A DNA stretch of 64,000 nt from CAZSSH01 sp964609825 (GTDB lineage: Bacteria > Verrucomicrobiota > Lentisphaeria > Victivallales > Victivallaceae), in NCBI GenBank assembly GCA_964609825.1, contig CAZSSH010000010.1, positions 620,001-684,000 of the forward strand, read 5' to 3'. The translations under genes were made by a program, and so were the position numbers. How positions within the stretch are numbered: position 1 is the first letter of the stretch; each line of letters begins with the position of its first letter. Positions 33,275-42,458 of this stretch are shown here, piece after piece. Below the pieces are notes generated by a model, which was not told the origin of the DNA, ran no database searches, and saw only the letters and a list, made by a program, of their open reading frames with translations.

Positions 33275-34936
33275 TTATTTGATAAAGTAAACAAACGATA
33301 CTTCGTTGTAATCATACGGATCGGTGTAAAACACCCGAACGGCGTTTTTGCCCGTCGACTTGCCATTGTCAAAGAAAACCAAAACATCGCCTTGCAGATA
33401 ATGCACCGTCGGCGGCACCTCCATCGGAATTACCTTTTGGAAGTCCTCCAAGGTAGCCGGGTAAACCGACTTGGCCTTGCGGTAGAGTTCAATCCCGAGC
33501 AGCGTCCGCAAACATGCCAACGTCGCGCTGGATTTGGCGATTTTGGCATCCATCCCGCGTAACGGCGGCAAATTGCAAAATGCGGTGCCCCAACGGCGGC
33601 GGACAATCCCGGAGTCGGAGTAATCCATAAAATCCAAGACTTCGCGCATCTTGACCCAATCAAAAATCGGCATCATAAAATTATGTGTAAAAAAGGCATT
33701 AAGGACATACACCCGGCGGTGCAACTCCTCAAAATTGCTCAAAAAGGCGGCGCGTTCAACTGCCTTGTACCATTGCTTGCGGTTGTCGGCGATGTTTTGA
33801 TCAAGCTCGGCAATCAGCATCTTTAATTGCGGCTGGTTGAACATCTCAAAATCATTGATGATCCGCTCAATCACCCGGGCGCGCAAAAGATAAATATAAC
33901 GCGCCTGCTGCCCGGAGACATAACAATTGTCCGTCGCCGCCAGCCGGGCAATGTCGCCCCAAACTTGCCACCAGTGCAGTGCCTCTTTGACATTGCCCTG
34001 ATCGGCGCACACCATAATTTTGGCCATTAAGAGCACATTGACCCGCTCCAGCAAAACAAGCTCCGGAAATTCAATATTGAGTCCATTGTTCCAATCCCGG
34101 ACAAAAGAAATATTTTTGACCTTGGCGATTTCCTGAAGCATCAGAAGCGCGGATTGATTTTGCTCGCAGTATGTATTTAAATAAGCAAATTTTTGCCGCG
34201 GATATTTCTCCGACCAGCTTAAAATTTCGCCGTCCTTGTAATTACAGGCAGAGATCGCCAGCGACAGAAATTTTTGCGTCAACTCTTTGGACTGCGGCAC
34301 GTTGAGCCGGTAAAGGTCGGTGATCACAAGCGGTTCGCCGGAGAGTCTGATTTTGGCAATCCGGGCTTCGAGCTCATTTTTTAACGCCCAGTACTGATAA
34401 AAACTGTAGGCATACACCGCCAAAATCGACAGCAGCAAAGCTCCCCAGACAATCCGAATTTCGCGCGGGATATGGAAGCACCCGGCAATGCGCATCTTGA
34501 CAAAGGTCATCCCCAGTGCCCAAACCAGCATCCCGAGCCAAAAAACGTCAAATATCCGGCCGTTTTTGAGCGCAAAAACGATAAACAAGGGTGCGATGAA
34601 ACTAATGATACAGACAAAATGCTCAGCCCGGCCCCGTCGCCGCGCCAACGCGAGCCACATCAGGACCGTCAGCTGAAACCAGTGATATTTTTTATCCGGC
34701 AGCTCCCGCGCAAACAGATAACTCAACAGCGCCCGGTCGGCCAGATAAAAGGTCCCCGACACCACAGTAAACAAACCGATAAAAATCCCGACCCCAGTTA
34801 GAATCCAACTGAAACGGATCACCGGAAAGCTGAAGATAAGAAACCCTGTCAGCTGCATTGCCGCCCACAAAAAGGCAAAAAACAGCCACTGCATCAAAAT
34901 CGAGTTCCACAGCAGTTTGTCGTTTTTATAGAGCAT
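33275..34936 (-). CDS. Uncharacterised membrane protein downstream of ftsZ
   Basis: A 553-residue protein with about five hydrophobic segments in the first 200 residues (near 13-35, 40-65, 105-125, 130-150 and 165-185) and then a soluble, mostly helical domain of 350 residues rich in aromatic residues. I recognise no family. It starts 1 base after ftsZ ends and its own end is 3 bases before the radical SAM gene, so it belongs to the ftsA-ftsZ transcript. The position hints at an envelope or division-related role but nothing in the sequence confirms that. Confidence 0.75.
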   Translation of the reverse strand: MLYKNDKLLWNSILMQWLFFAFLWAAMQLTGFLIFSFPVIRFSWILTGVGIFIGLFTVVSGTFYLADRALLSYLFARELPDKKYHWFQLTVLMWLALARRRGRAEHFVCIISFIAPLFIVFALKNGRIFDVFWLGMLVWALGMTFVKMRIAGCFHIPREIRIVWGALLLSILAVYAYSFYQYWALKNELEARIAKIRLSGEPLVITDLYRLNVPQSKELTQKFLSLAISACNYKDGEILSWSEKYPRQKFAYLNTYCEQNQSALLMLQEIAKVKNISFVRDWNNGLNIEFPELVLLERVNVLLMAKIMVCADQGNVKEALHWWQVWGDIARLAATDNCYVSGQQARYIYLLRARVIERIINDFEMFNQPQLKMLIAELDQNIADNRKQWYKAVERAAFLSNFEELHRRVYVLNAFFTHNFMMPIFDWVKMREVLDFMDYSDSGIVRRRWGTAFCNLPPLRGMDAKIAKSSATLACLRTLLGIELYRKAKSVYPATLEDFQKVIPMEVPPTVHYLQGDVLVFFDNGKSTGKNAVRVFYTDPYDYNEVSFVYFIK

Positions 34937-34937
34937 T

Positions 34938-36134
34938 TTATTCTCCGACCAGTTTCCCGTTGTCCACCAAAAGATTGCGGCGCTTAAAGGTCGGAATGTC
35001 GAGATTTTCGCCGTTGTAAATTACCGGCGTAGTGTTTTCCATAATCCCTTTGCTGACCGTCTCCAGCAACGGGAGCTCGTCCTGAATCATGTCGCCGATG
35101 GTGTTGGCGGTCTTGAGCTTGGGATTGCGGCTGGTGATCTTTTTGGGAGCGTCATCAACCAAATTTTCCTGCTCAAATTTGATGGTAACGACGCAAATTT
35201 GCAATTTCCCGGCAAAGTTCTCCGAGGTGGAGGCTCCGACCAAAATCGATGCATCCGTCTTAAGCTCTTCGTGAAACCGGTCAAGCAAATGCTTGGCATC
35301 GCCCAAACTCAACTCCGGCCCGCCCTGGACGCTCACCAATACCGCGTCGGCTTCGGCCAATTTATCGAGCCCGCCCAGCAAGGGCGAGTGAAACATCCGT
35401 TCCAGCGCCCGCTCAACCGCAAATGCGCCATCCGCCACGGTCTCTGCCCGGCCGACCCCGACACTGCAAAAACTCTTTTTACGCTTGAGCAATGCCGACA
35501 AATCATTGTAATCCATACTCAAAAGATTGCCGCCCGGCAAAACCGAAGTAATGGCAAGACAGCTCGACGCCACTTCGGTATCGGCCAGCTGAAACGCCTC
35601 CTCCAGCTTGGTATTGGGGTCAAGCACCGAAAACAGTAAGTCATTGGGGAGGCAAATCAGCGCCTCCGCCAGCGGCAAAAGCTCATCCTTGACCACATCC
35701 TCGGCAATCTTGCGGCGGCTGTGCCCCTCCAGCGTAAACGGCATGGTAACAATAAAGATAGAGGGAATATTGAGCTTTTTGGCCACCGAGAGCACTACCG
35801 GCGCGCCGCCCGAGCAAGTACCGCCGCCCAAACCGCCGACAACGACCAAAAGCTTGACGTTTTCCAGCAATTGCTCCAACTCGGCGCGCTCACGGGCCAC
35901 CGCCCGCTGCCCGTCCAACACGCTTCCGCCGCAGCCGCGCCCCTCGCGCCACTTGGCCCCGGCCAAGAGCTTGGCGCCGTCCGGCAGATTCTCCAACTCG
36001 TTTAATGCATTGATATCAGTATCCACCGCCAAAAACTTCAAATTTTTGGCCGACGGATTGTCCAAAAGCGCTTTGATCACGCGGCAACCGACCCGACCGA
36101 TCCCCATTACCGTAATTTGATTGCTGTTATTCAT
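34938..36134 (-). CDS. ftsZ: Cell division protein FtsZ, divergent GTP-binding residues
   Basis: FtsZ polymerises into the cytokinetic ring. This 398-residue homologue keeps MPFTLEGHSR, LPNDLLF, the T7-loop acidic pair (D208 and D211) and a C-terminal conserved peptide (LDIPTFKRR) that would bind FtsA. It departs from canonical FtsZ at the nucleotide pocket: the first glycine loop reads GIGRVGCR rather than GVGGGGGN, the tubulin signature reads GGGTCSGG (Cys107) instead of GGGTGTGA, and the T7 Asn is Ser206. It follows ftsA by 3 bases. Context leaves little doubt about identity; GTPase behaviour may be altered. Confidence 0.9.
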   Translation of the reverse strand: MNNSNQITVMGIGRVGCRVIKALLDNPSAKNLKFLAVDTDINALNELENLPDGAKLLAGAKWREGRGCGGSVLDGQRAVARERAELEQLLENVKLLVVVGGLGGGTCSGGAPVVLSVAKKLNIPSIFIVTMPFTLEGHSRRKIAEDVVKDELLPLAEALICLPNDLLFSVLDPNTKLEEAFQLADTEVASSCLAITSVLPGGNLLSMDYNDLSALLKRKKSFCSVGVGRAETVADGAFAVERALERMFHSPLLGGLDKLAEADAVLVSVQGGPELSLGDAKHLLDRFHEELKTDASILVGASTSENFAGKLQICVVTIKFEQENLVDDAPKKITSRNPKLKTANTIGDMIQDELPLLETVSKGIMENTTPVIYNGENLDIPTFKRRNLLVDNGKLVGE

Positions 36135-36137
36135 AGA

Positions 36138-37415
36138 TTATACCTTGATCGAGCCTTTTAAATTGCGCCAGGTGCGGCTGGTCTTGTTAAAAAGATTATC
36201 CACGGCATCAATGAAATTGCCGACGGCGCCGCGGTTGCTCTTGGAGCCATTGAGGTTGTTAAAATGGGCGGCGATTTTAAGCGCGCCCCAGACGGTGCTG
36301 TACCGGGGGTTCTCGACCCCGCTCACCGCGCCGCCCGCCTCCAGCGGCTGACCGACCCGGTAGGACATGTCAAAGACTTCCTTAAAAATCTGACCGCTTC
36401 GGCTGAATAACGCGCCGCCGCCCGTCAGGACCGCGCCCGCGCCGATGTTGGCCAAGGAGTTGGTTTCCTGCAAGCGCTGGTAAATAATTTCAAAAATTTC
36501 CCGCAAGCGGCTGTCGATGATGGTCTCCACCGACGACACCGGAATTTTGCGCAATTTGCCCGCTGCGCCGCGAAACTCGATGAATTCCTGCTTGGTACGG
36601 ATCACCCGGTCGAGACTGCCGTCCTCGACCATCTTGCGGCAGACCGAGATCGGCAGATCAAGCCCGATCGACAAATCGTTGCAAAGATGCTCAAAACCGA
36701 CCTGGACGATGCCGGTGTCGAGGATCCCGGTATTGTATTCAACAAGGTACTCGGTCACCCCGGCGCCGAAATCGATTAAAAGCACCCCGTGCTCGCGCTC
36801 CTCCTCCGACAAAATGCCGAAATCGGTCGCCACGGGAGCAAAGACCACATCGACGAAACTGTCGTCAAAGCCGGACTCGCGGACGATGACCCGGAAATTT
36901 TCCAGTCGCGACGAGATGCCGTGGACGACATGGACGTGGGCGTCGAGCTTGCGGGCGTTGTGGTTTAAGGGGTTGCGGACCTTGCGGTCGTCGATCATAA
37001 AAAAGGCTTCCGAGCTGTTGATGATTTCACGATCCTGCGAAAGGTGCTGGATGCGCGCGTTTTCGTGGGCCTCCATGCGCTCCTTGTCGGTGACTTTGTG
37101 CTGCTCGTTTTTGATGAATACGGTGCCGATGCCGCGGTGCGACTCGATGCCGCAGCCAGTCACCACCACCACAATCATCCGGCAGGACATCAAAAGTCCG
37201 CCCGACTGCCGGTCGGCCTCCTCCAAGGCGCTGTCCAGGGCGTCAAACGCCTGCTCCATGTTGTAGATTTCGCCTTTGACGATGGACCCGGCCGAGTTGA
37301 CGGTGCCGCGCCCGATGATATTGATCCTGCCGTCACTCAAACACTCGCCCAGGAGCACACATATTTTGGATGTGCCAAGCTCAATGGCGCAAATGATTTC
37401 CTTGGATTGAAACAT
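36138..37415 (-). CDS. ftsA: Cell division protein FtsA
   Basis: FtsA is the actin-like membrane tether of FtsZ. The 425-residue protein has the ATPase fold landmarks AIELGTSKICVLLG, a VVTGCGIESHRGIGTV segment of the 1C domain, DFGAGVTEYLV, and LTGGGALFS. The end (R-T-W-R-N-L-K-G-S-I-K-V) could be the amphipathic membrane-targeting helix. A GGAGAA ribosome binding site is about 9 bases before the ATG and a promoter lies at 37458-37486. It heads the operon ftsA-ftsZ-membrane protein-radical SAM-rhamnosidase. No ftsQ, murG or ddl is upstream. Confidence 0.9.
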   Translation of the reverse strand: MFQSKEIICAIELGTSKICVLLGECLSDGRINIIGRGTVNSAGSIVKGEIYNMEQAFDALDSALEEADRQSGGLLMSCRMIVVVVTGCGIESHRGIGTVFIKNEQHKVTDKERMEAHENARIQHLSQDREIINSSEAFFMIDDRKVRNPLNHNARKLDAHVHVVHGISSRLENFRVIVRESGFDDSFVDVVFAPVATDFGILSEEEREHGVLLIDFGAGVTEYLVEYNTGILDTGIVQVGFEHLCNDLSIGLDLPISVCRKMVEDGSLDRVIRTKQEFIEFRGAAGKLRKIPVSSVETIIDSRLREIFEIIYQRLQETNSLANIGAGAVLTGGGALFSRSGQIFKEVFDMSYRVGQPLEAGGAVSGVENPRYSTVWGALKIAAHFNNLNGSKSNRGAVGNFIDAVDNLFNKTSRTWRNLKGSIKV

Positions 37416-37457
37416 AAAATCACATTCTCCATGACTGAATTACAATTACCAAGACTA

Positions 37458-37486
37458 AATATATCAAAAAAAAGCCAAATTGCCAA
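37458..37486 (-). promoter_or_regulatory. Promoter of the ftsA-ftsZ operon
   Basis: On the minus strand TTGGCA (37481-37486) and TATATT (37458-37463) have a 17-base spacer, 43 bases ahead of ftsA. Confidence 0.65.
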
Positions 37487-37529
37487 CGCGTTTTTTGATT
37501 TTTTAAGCAATTTTTATCAGCGGGGCGAT

Positions 37530-37557
37530 TTGACTTGCGGCAAATCACAGTTATATT
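37530..37557 (+). promoter_or_regulatory. Promoter of the rhamnose operon
   Basis: TTGACT (37530-37535) and TATATT (37552-37557) have a 16-base spacer, 47 bases ahead of rhaA. No regulator gene for rhamnose is adjacent. Confidence 0.65.
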
Positions 37558-37603
37558 AAAGAGAAAATGGTTTTAACCCCATATATTAAGGTAAGGGAAC
37601 AAC

Positions 37604-38845
37604 ATGAACGAGTTTGATTTTGCCAAACAAACCTACGCCGCCTGTGGCGTGGATGTGGAAAAAGCCTTTCAGCGGCTCGACAACATTGCGGTGAGCCTCC
37701 ATTGCTGGCAGGGCGACGATGTCGGCGGTTTTGAGAACCAAAACGGTCTCGACGGCGGCCTCGCGGTCACCGGAAACTATCCCGGCAAAGCCCGCAACCC
37801 GCAGGAGCTGCGTCAGGATTTGGAAAAGACTTTCACCTTGATCCCCGGCAAAAAGAGACTCAATCTGCACGCAATTTACGCCGAAACCAACGGCAAAAAA
37901 GTCGAGCGCAATAATCTTGACATCAGCCACTTTGCCAACTGGGTCGATTGGGCCAAAGCGCAAAAAATCGGTTTGGATTTCAACCCTTCGTACTTCTCCC
38001 ATGCCAAAGCGGCCAGCGGTTTCACCTTGAGCAGCGCCGACAACGGCATCCGCAAATTTTGGATCGAGCACGGCATCGCCTGCCGCAAAATTGCCGAACA
38101 ATTCGGCAAAAAGCTCAACAACTGCTGCGTCACCAACTTTTGGGTGCCGGACGGCTTTAAAGACACTCCGTTTGACCGCCTCGCCCCCCGCAAACGTCTC
38201 GCCGACTCGCTCGACAAAATCTTTGCCGAGAAAATCAGCGAAAAATACAACAAAGACGCCGTCGAGTGCAAACTTTTCGGCATCGGCGCCGAGAGCTGTA
38301 CCGTCGGCTCGCATGAGTTTTACATGGGCTACGCACTCAAAAACGGCAAACTGTTGTGCCTTGACGCCGGTCACTTTCACCCGACCGAAGTTATTTCCGA
38401 CAAAATCAGCAGCGTTTTGATGTACTCTGACGAAGTGTTGCTCCACGTGAGCCGCGGCGTCCGCTGGGACAGCGACCATGTGGTCACGTTGACTGACGAA
38501 TTGCGCGCCATCGCCGAGGAAATCGTCCGCCATGACTTTGACAAAAAGGTCCACATCGGCCTCGATTACTTTGACGCCTCAATTAACCGCATCGCCGCCT
38601 GGACCATCGGCGCGCGCAACATGTACAAAGCCTTGTTGATGGCTCTCACCGAGCCCGCAACTTTGATCAAAAACGCGGAAAAAGCCGGTGACAACACCAG
38701 CCGCCTCGCGTTGCTTGAGGAAAGCCGCACGCTGCCCTTCGCCGCCGTGTGGAACGAGTACTGCCGCCGCAGCAACGTGCCGGTCGGCTCCGCTTGGCTC
38801 GACGAAGTCAAAGCTTACGAAAAGAGCGTTTTAAGCAAGCGCTGA
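37604..38845 (+). CDS. rhaA: L-rhamnose isomerase
   Basis: Converts L-rhamnose to L-rhamnulose in the cytoplasm. The 413-residue sequence closely follows E. coli RhaA in order: VSLHCWQGDDVGGFEN, TGNYPGKARN, LIPGKKRLNLHAIYAE, LDFNPSYFSHAKA, KLFGIGAESCTVGSHEFYMGYA, LCLDAGHFHPTEVISDKIS, VRWDSDHVV, and HIGLDYFDASINRIAAW. The metal ligands in the ESCTVGSHEF, DAGHFHP and DSDH segments are present. A GTAAGGGA ribosome binding site precedes the ATG by about 7 bases. It is the first gene of a long rightward operon. Confidence 0.95.
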   Translation: MNEFDFAKQTYAACGVDVEKAFQRLDNIAVSLHCWQGDDVGGFENQNGLDGGLAVTGNYPGKARNPQELRQDLEKTFTLIPGKKRLNLHAIYAETNGKKVERNNLDISHFANWVDWAKAQKIGLDFNPSYFSHAKAASGFTLSSADNGIRKFWIEHGIACRKIAEQFGKKLNNCCVTNFWVPDGFKDTPFDRLAPRKRLADSLDKIFAEKISEKYNKDAVECKLFGIGAESCTVGSHEFYMGYALKNGKLLCLDAGHFHPTEVISDKISSVLMYSDEVLLHVSRGVRWDSDHVVTLTDELRAIAEEIVRHDFDKKVHIGLDYFDASINRIAAWTIGARNMYKALLMALTEPATLIKNAEKAGDNTSRLALLEESRTLPFAAVWNEYCRRSNVPVGSAWLDEVKAYEKSVLSKR

Positions 38846-38862
38846 GCAACCGTTTGATCGAT

Positions 38863-38895
38863 AAACCCGTGTCCGGACAATCCGGCGCGGGTTTT
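38863..38895 (+). terminator. Hairpin between rhaA and the aldolase gene
   Basis: AAACCCG (38863-38869) pairs with CGGGTTT (38888-38894), with an inner CCGGA/TCCGG stem. Only four T's follow, so it could be a partial terminator or an mRNA-processing hairpin that sets expression of downstream genes below that of rhaA. Confidence 0.6.
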
Positions 38896-38946
38896 GCCGC
38901 TTGTATGTATCAGGACTCTTAATATCATTAACGATCAGGAATAACT

Positions 38947-40842
38947 ATGTCACTGCAAGTCATCACCGAGCTCTCCAACAAATACGGTTCCGACGCCAAT
39001 TTCGTTTTGGCCGGCGGCGGAAACACTTCCTATAAAGATGAGAAATTTCTCTATGTGAAACCCAGCGGCGTCAGCCTCGCCAAGATTACCGCCGGTGATT
39101 TCGTCAAAATGTCGCGAGAAATCATCAAGCGCTGCTTCAACCTTCCCGAATACGCCGACAAAAAAGAGCGCGAAGCCATGGTGACGCGGCTGATGACCTT
39201 TGCGGTCGAGTCGGACAACGGCCGCCGCCCGTCGGTGGAGGCGCCGCTGCATGACTTGATGCCCTTCCGCTATGTGGTGCATTTGCACCCGGGCGCGGTC
39301 AACGGTTTAACCTGCAGCAAAAATGCCAAGGCCGAGTGCCTCCGGCTTTTCCCGGGCTCGATCTGGATCGATCCCACCGACCCCGGCTACATTTTGGCCA
39401 AAGTTGTTTATGACGCCTATCAAAACCATACCAAAGCAACCGGTAAAAACGCCGAGTTGATCTTCCTCCAAAACCACGGCGTCTTTGTCGGCGCGGACAC
39501 TCCGGAAAAGATCGATGAGCTCTACAAGCACATCATGGACACCCTGGCCGCGCATTACCAAAAAGCCAATGTTTCCACCGAGCTTGCCATGGGCACTTTG
39601 GACGAAGAGACGGTCATGACCTACGCCCCCATGTTGCGCGGCGCTTTGGGCTCCGACGGCAAAGTGATGACGGTCAAAGCCTTGCCGCCCTTTGCCACCG
39701 CCCGCGGCCCCCTCACCCCCGACCACATCGTTTATGCCAAATCCTTTGCTTTGGTGAGCGAGGACCCGACCCCGGAAAAAATTCACGCGTTTGCCCAAAA
39801 GCACGGCTACAAGCCCCTCGTTATCGAGATCCCCGGCAAAGCCGTCTTTGCCGCCGGTAAAAACGGCGCCGGGGCGGAAACCGTCGCCACCTTGGCGATT
39901 GACGCCGGGCGCGTCCAGCAAATGACCAAGGCTTTTGGCGGCGAACAATTTATGGCTGACGAAAACCGCCTCTTTATTGAAAATTGGGAAGCCGAATCCT
40001 ACCGCCAAAAAGTCGCGGCGGGCGCGGGCAATCAGCTCTCCGGCAAAGTCGCGATCATCACCGGCGGTGCGCAGGGCTTCGGCTTCGGTATTGCCGAGGA
40101 TTTGGCCGCGGCGGGCGCGACGGTGGTCATCGCCGACTTAAACGTCGATGGTGCCGCCAAAGCCGCCAAGAGCCTCAAAGCCGCGGGCGGCGCGGGCGCG
40201 GTGGCGGTCAACATCGCCGATGAAACCTCGGTCGCCGAGATGGTCAAATCCGTCGTCAAAAATTACGGCGGCATCGATATTTTTGTCGCCAACGCAGGCG
40301 TCTTAAAAGCCGGATCGGTCAAGACTCTCGATAAAAAAGACTGGGACTTTGTGACCAATGTCAATTATACCGGGTACTTCCTCTGCGTCAAGCACGTCGC
40401 CCCGGTGATGAGCAAACAAAATCAGGCCTCCGGCAGCTGGACCGACATCGTCCAGATCAACTCCAAGAGCGGGCTCGCCGGGTCCAACCGCAACGGAGCT
40501 TACGCCGGGAGCAAATTCGGCACCATCGGGCTTACGCAAAGCTTCGCCCTTGAGCTCGTCGCCGACAAGATCAAGGTCAACAGCATTTGCCCCGGCAACT
40601 TCTTTGACGGTCCGTTGTGGTCCGACCCGGAGAAGGGCCTGTTTGTCCAATACCTCCAAAGCGGCAAAGTCCCCGGCGCCGCCTCGGTCGCCGATGTCAA
40701 AAGTTATTACGAAAATCAGATCCCGATGCGCCGCGGCTGTACCCCTGCCGACGTCGCCAAGGCAATCATGTACACGGTCAATCAACCCTACGAAACCGGT
40801 CAGGCCATCCCGGTGACCGGCGGACAGATTATGTTAAACTAA
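38947..40842 (+). CDS. rhaEW: Bifunctional rhamnulose-1-P aldolase/lactaldehyde dehydrogenase
   Basis: A 631-residue two-domain enzyme. Residues about 1-360 are a class II aldolase (VLAGGGNTSYKD, KPSGVSLAKI, VVHLHPGAVNGLTCSKN with the zinc His pair, FLQNHGVFVGADT). Residues about 365-631 are a short-chain dehydrogenase (VAIITGGAQGFGFGIAEDLA, NAGVLKAG, NSKSGLAGSNRNGAYAGSKFG with the Ser and YxxxK-like catalytic part, CPGNFFDGPLW). This is the arrangement of Bacillus RhaEW (YuxG): rhamnulose 1-phosphate is cleaved to DHAP and L-lactaldehyde, which the second domain oxidises. It follows rhaA, but a rhamnulokinase is not in the window. Confidence 0.9.
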   Translation: MSLQVITELSNKYGSDANFVLAGGGNTSYKDEKFLYVKPSGVSLAKITAGDFVKMSREIIKRCFNLPEYADKKEREAMVTRLMTFAVESDNGRRPSVEAPLHDLMPFRYVVHLHPGAVNGLTCSKNAKAECLRLFPGSIWIDPTDPGYILAKVVYDAYQNHTKATGKNAELIFLQNHGVFVGADTPEKIDELYKHIMDTLAAHYQKANVSTELAMGTLDEETVMTYAPMLRGALGSDGKVMTVKALPPFATARGPLTPDHIVYAKSFALVSEDPTPEKIHAFAQKHGYKPLVIEIPGKAVFAAGKNGAGAETVATLAIDAGRVQQMTKAFGGEQFMADENRLFIENWEAESYRQKVAAGAGNQLSGKVAIITGGAQGFGFGIAEDLAAAGATVVIADLNVDGAAKAAKSLKAAGGAGAVAVNIADETSVAEMVKSVVKNYGGIDIFVANAGVLKAGSVKTLDKKDWDFVTNVNYTGYFLCVKHVAPVMSKQNQASGSWTDIVQINSKSGLAGSNRNGAYAGSKFGTIGLTQSFALELVADKIKVNSICPGNFFDGPLWSDPEKGLFVQYLQSGKVPGAASVADVKSYYENQIPMRRGCTPADVAKAIMYTVNQPYETGQAIPVTGGQIMLN

Positions 40843-40855
40843 TGTTGAGGGAAAA

Positions 40856-41482
40856 ATGAATCCTGTAACCATTGTATTTCAGGGTGACTCGATCACCGAT
40901 TGCGGCCGCAGCCGCGACAACGACAATTATCTGGGCGGCGGTTACGTCAACTTGATCACCGCTCGGCTGTTGGCCGACCGCCTCGGCAGCATGACCAAGG
41001 TTTACAACCGCGGCATCAGCGGCCACCGGGTGGTCGATCTTTACGCGCGGTGGAAGATTGATATGATCAACCTCAAGCCGGATGTGTTGTCCATTCTGAT
41101 CGGGGTCAATGACACCTGGCATCACTTCAGCTACAACAACGGCGTCGAGCCGGAGCGTTATCGCGAATTTTACCAGAAACTCATCGACTGGACTCAAAAG
41201 GATCTCCCGGCGACCAAAATCGTCCTCATGGAACCCTTTGTACTGAAGACCGGCGTGGTCAACGATGACTGGATGGCCGAGATGGATCAACGCCGGGCCA
41301 TCGTCAAACAATTGGCCAAACAATATCAGTTGCCTCTGGTCGAGCTCCAAAATGTCCTCCAAAACGCGGCGGACAAAGCCGGCGACCCCGCCCAAATCCT
41401 CCACGACGGTGTGCATCCCTCGCTGGCCGGGCATCAGATCATTGCCGACACATGGCTCAAAACCGCCGGGAAGCTGTTATAA
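40856..41482 (+). CDS. Cytoplasmic Axe2-like SGNH acetylesterase
   Basis: A 208-residue SGNH hydrolase without signal peptide. Blocks are FQGDSITDCG (nucleophilic Ser), a GGGYVNLITARLL helix, YNRGISGHRVVDLYARW, ILIGVNDTW, and DGVHPSLAGH with the Asp-His pair. This layout matches intracellular acetyl-xylo-oligosaccharide esterases such as Geobacillus Axe2. It would remove acetyl groups from imported oligosaccharides. It starts 14 bases after the aldolase gene and overlaps folE by one base, so it is co-transcribed with rhamnose catabolism. Confidence 0.85.
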   Translation: MNPVTIVFQGDSITDCGRSRDNDNYLGGGYVNLITARLLADRLGSMTKVYNRGISGHRVVDLYARWKIDMINLKPDVLSILIGVNDTWHHFSYNNGVEPERYREFYQKLIDWTQKDLPATKIVLMEPFVLKTGVVNDDWMAEMDQRRAIVKQLAKQYQLPLVELQNVLQNAADKAGDPAQILHDGVHPSLAGHQIIADTWLKTAGKLL

Positions 41483-42021
41483 TGCAGGACCAAATCAAAA
41501 AAATATTGCTCGCCATCGGCGAGGACCCGGAGCGAGAAGGCTTGCTCGACACCCCCAAGCGGGTGGACAAGAGCCTGCGCTTTTTGACCCGCGGCTATCA
41601 TCAAAAGTTGGAGGAGGTCATCAACGGCGCGTTGTTTGAGGCCGAGTCCGATGACATGATTATTGTCAAGGACATCGAGTTTTTCAGTCTTTGCGAGCAC
41701 CACATGCTGCCCTTTTTCGGCAAATGCCACATCGGCTACATCCCGACCAAAAAAATCATCGGCGTGAGCAAAATCGCCCGCGTGGTCGATATGTTTGCCC
41801 GGCGGCTGCAAGTCCAGGAGCGTTTGACCCACCAAATCTCCGAGGCGATTCTCACCGCCACCGGGGCCGAGGGCGTCGGCGTGGTGATGGAGGCGCGGCA
41901 CTTATGCATGCAAATGCGCGGCGTCGAGAAACAGCACTCGGTGATGACCACCAGTGCGATGAAAGGCTCCTTCCGCGCCGACAACTCCACCCGCAGTGAA
42001 TTCATGCGGTTGATCAAATGA
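41482..42021 (+). CDS. folE: GTP cyclohydrolase I
   Basis: Makes 7,8-dihydroneopterin triphosphate from GTP, the first step of folate synthesis. The 179-residue sequence shows EDPEREGLLDTPKRV, the zinc-binding SLCEHHMLPFFGKCHIGYIP, GVSKIARVVDMFARRLQVQERLT, the second zinc Cys in HLCMQMRGVEK, and FRADNSTRSEF. The frame is open back to 41452, but ATG 41482, overlapping the upstream stop (TAATG), fits the family start. Its own stop overlaps dtd by 4 bases. folP lies elsewhere in the window (63.5 kb). Confidence 0.95.
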   Translation: MQDQIKKILLAIGEDPEREGLLDTPKRVDKSLRFLTRGYHQKLEEVINGALFEAESDDMIIVKDIEFFSLCEHHMLPFFGKCHIGYIPTKKIIGVSKIARVVDMFARRLQVQERLTHQISEAILTATGAEGVGVVMEARHLCMQMRGVEKQHSVMTTSAMKGSFRADNSTRSEFMRLIK

Positions 42022-42458
42022 AAATCGTCGTCCAGCGCGTCAGTCATGCCGAAGTCAAGGTCGATCACGAGGTGGTCGGCAAGATCGCTCACGGCCTCAT
42101 GATTTTGGTCGGCGTTACCCATACCGACACGGAGAGCGACGCCAAATTTTTGGCCGAAAAGGCGGCAAACTTGCGGATATTCAACGATCACGAGGGCAAG
42201 ATGAACCGTTCCTTGTTAAACATCGGCGGCGAGGCCTTGATCGTTTCGCAATTCACCTTGTACGGCGACGCGCAAAAGGGCCGCCGCCCCTCCTTTACCG
42301 AGGCGGCGGGGCCGGAGCTGGCCAACAGTTTATACTTGCAGTTTATCAGCGAAATGGAAAAAACGGGTGTCAAAACCGCCACCGGCATTTTTGGCGCGGA
42401 TATGAAAGTAGAGTTGCTTAACGACGGACCGGTCACCATCATCATCGACTCCAAATGA
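42018..42458 (+). CDS. dtd: D-aminoacyl-tRNA deacylase
   Basis: Hydrolyses D-amino acids (and glycine) mischarged on tRNAs. The 146-residue protein has the active-site motifs VSQFTLYGD and LLNDGPVTI (Gly-cisPro motif), plus MKIVVQRVSHAEVKVD at the N-terminus and GRRPSF. Overlaps of 4 bases with folE upstream and dxr downstream show tight coupling. Confidence 0.95.
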   Translation: MKIVVQRVSHAEVKVDHEVVGKIAHGLMILVGVTHTDTESDAKFLAEKAANLRIFNDHEGKMNRSLLNIGGEALIVSQFTLYGDAQKGRRPSFTEAAGPELANSLYLQFISEMEKTGVKTATGIFGADMKVELLNDGPVTIIIDSK

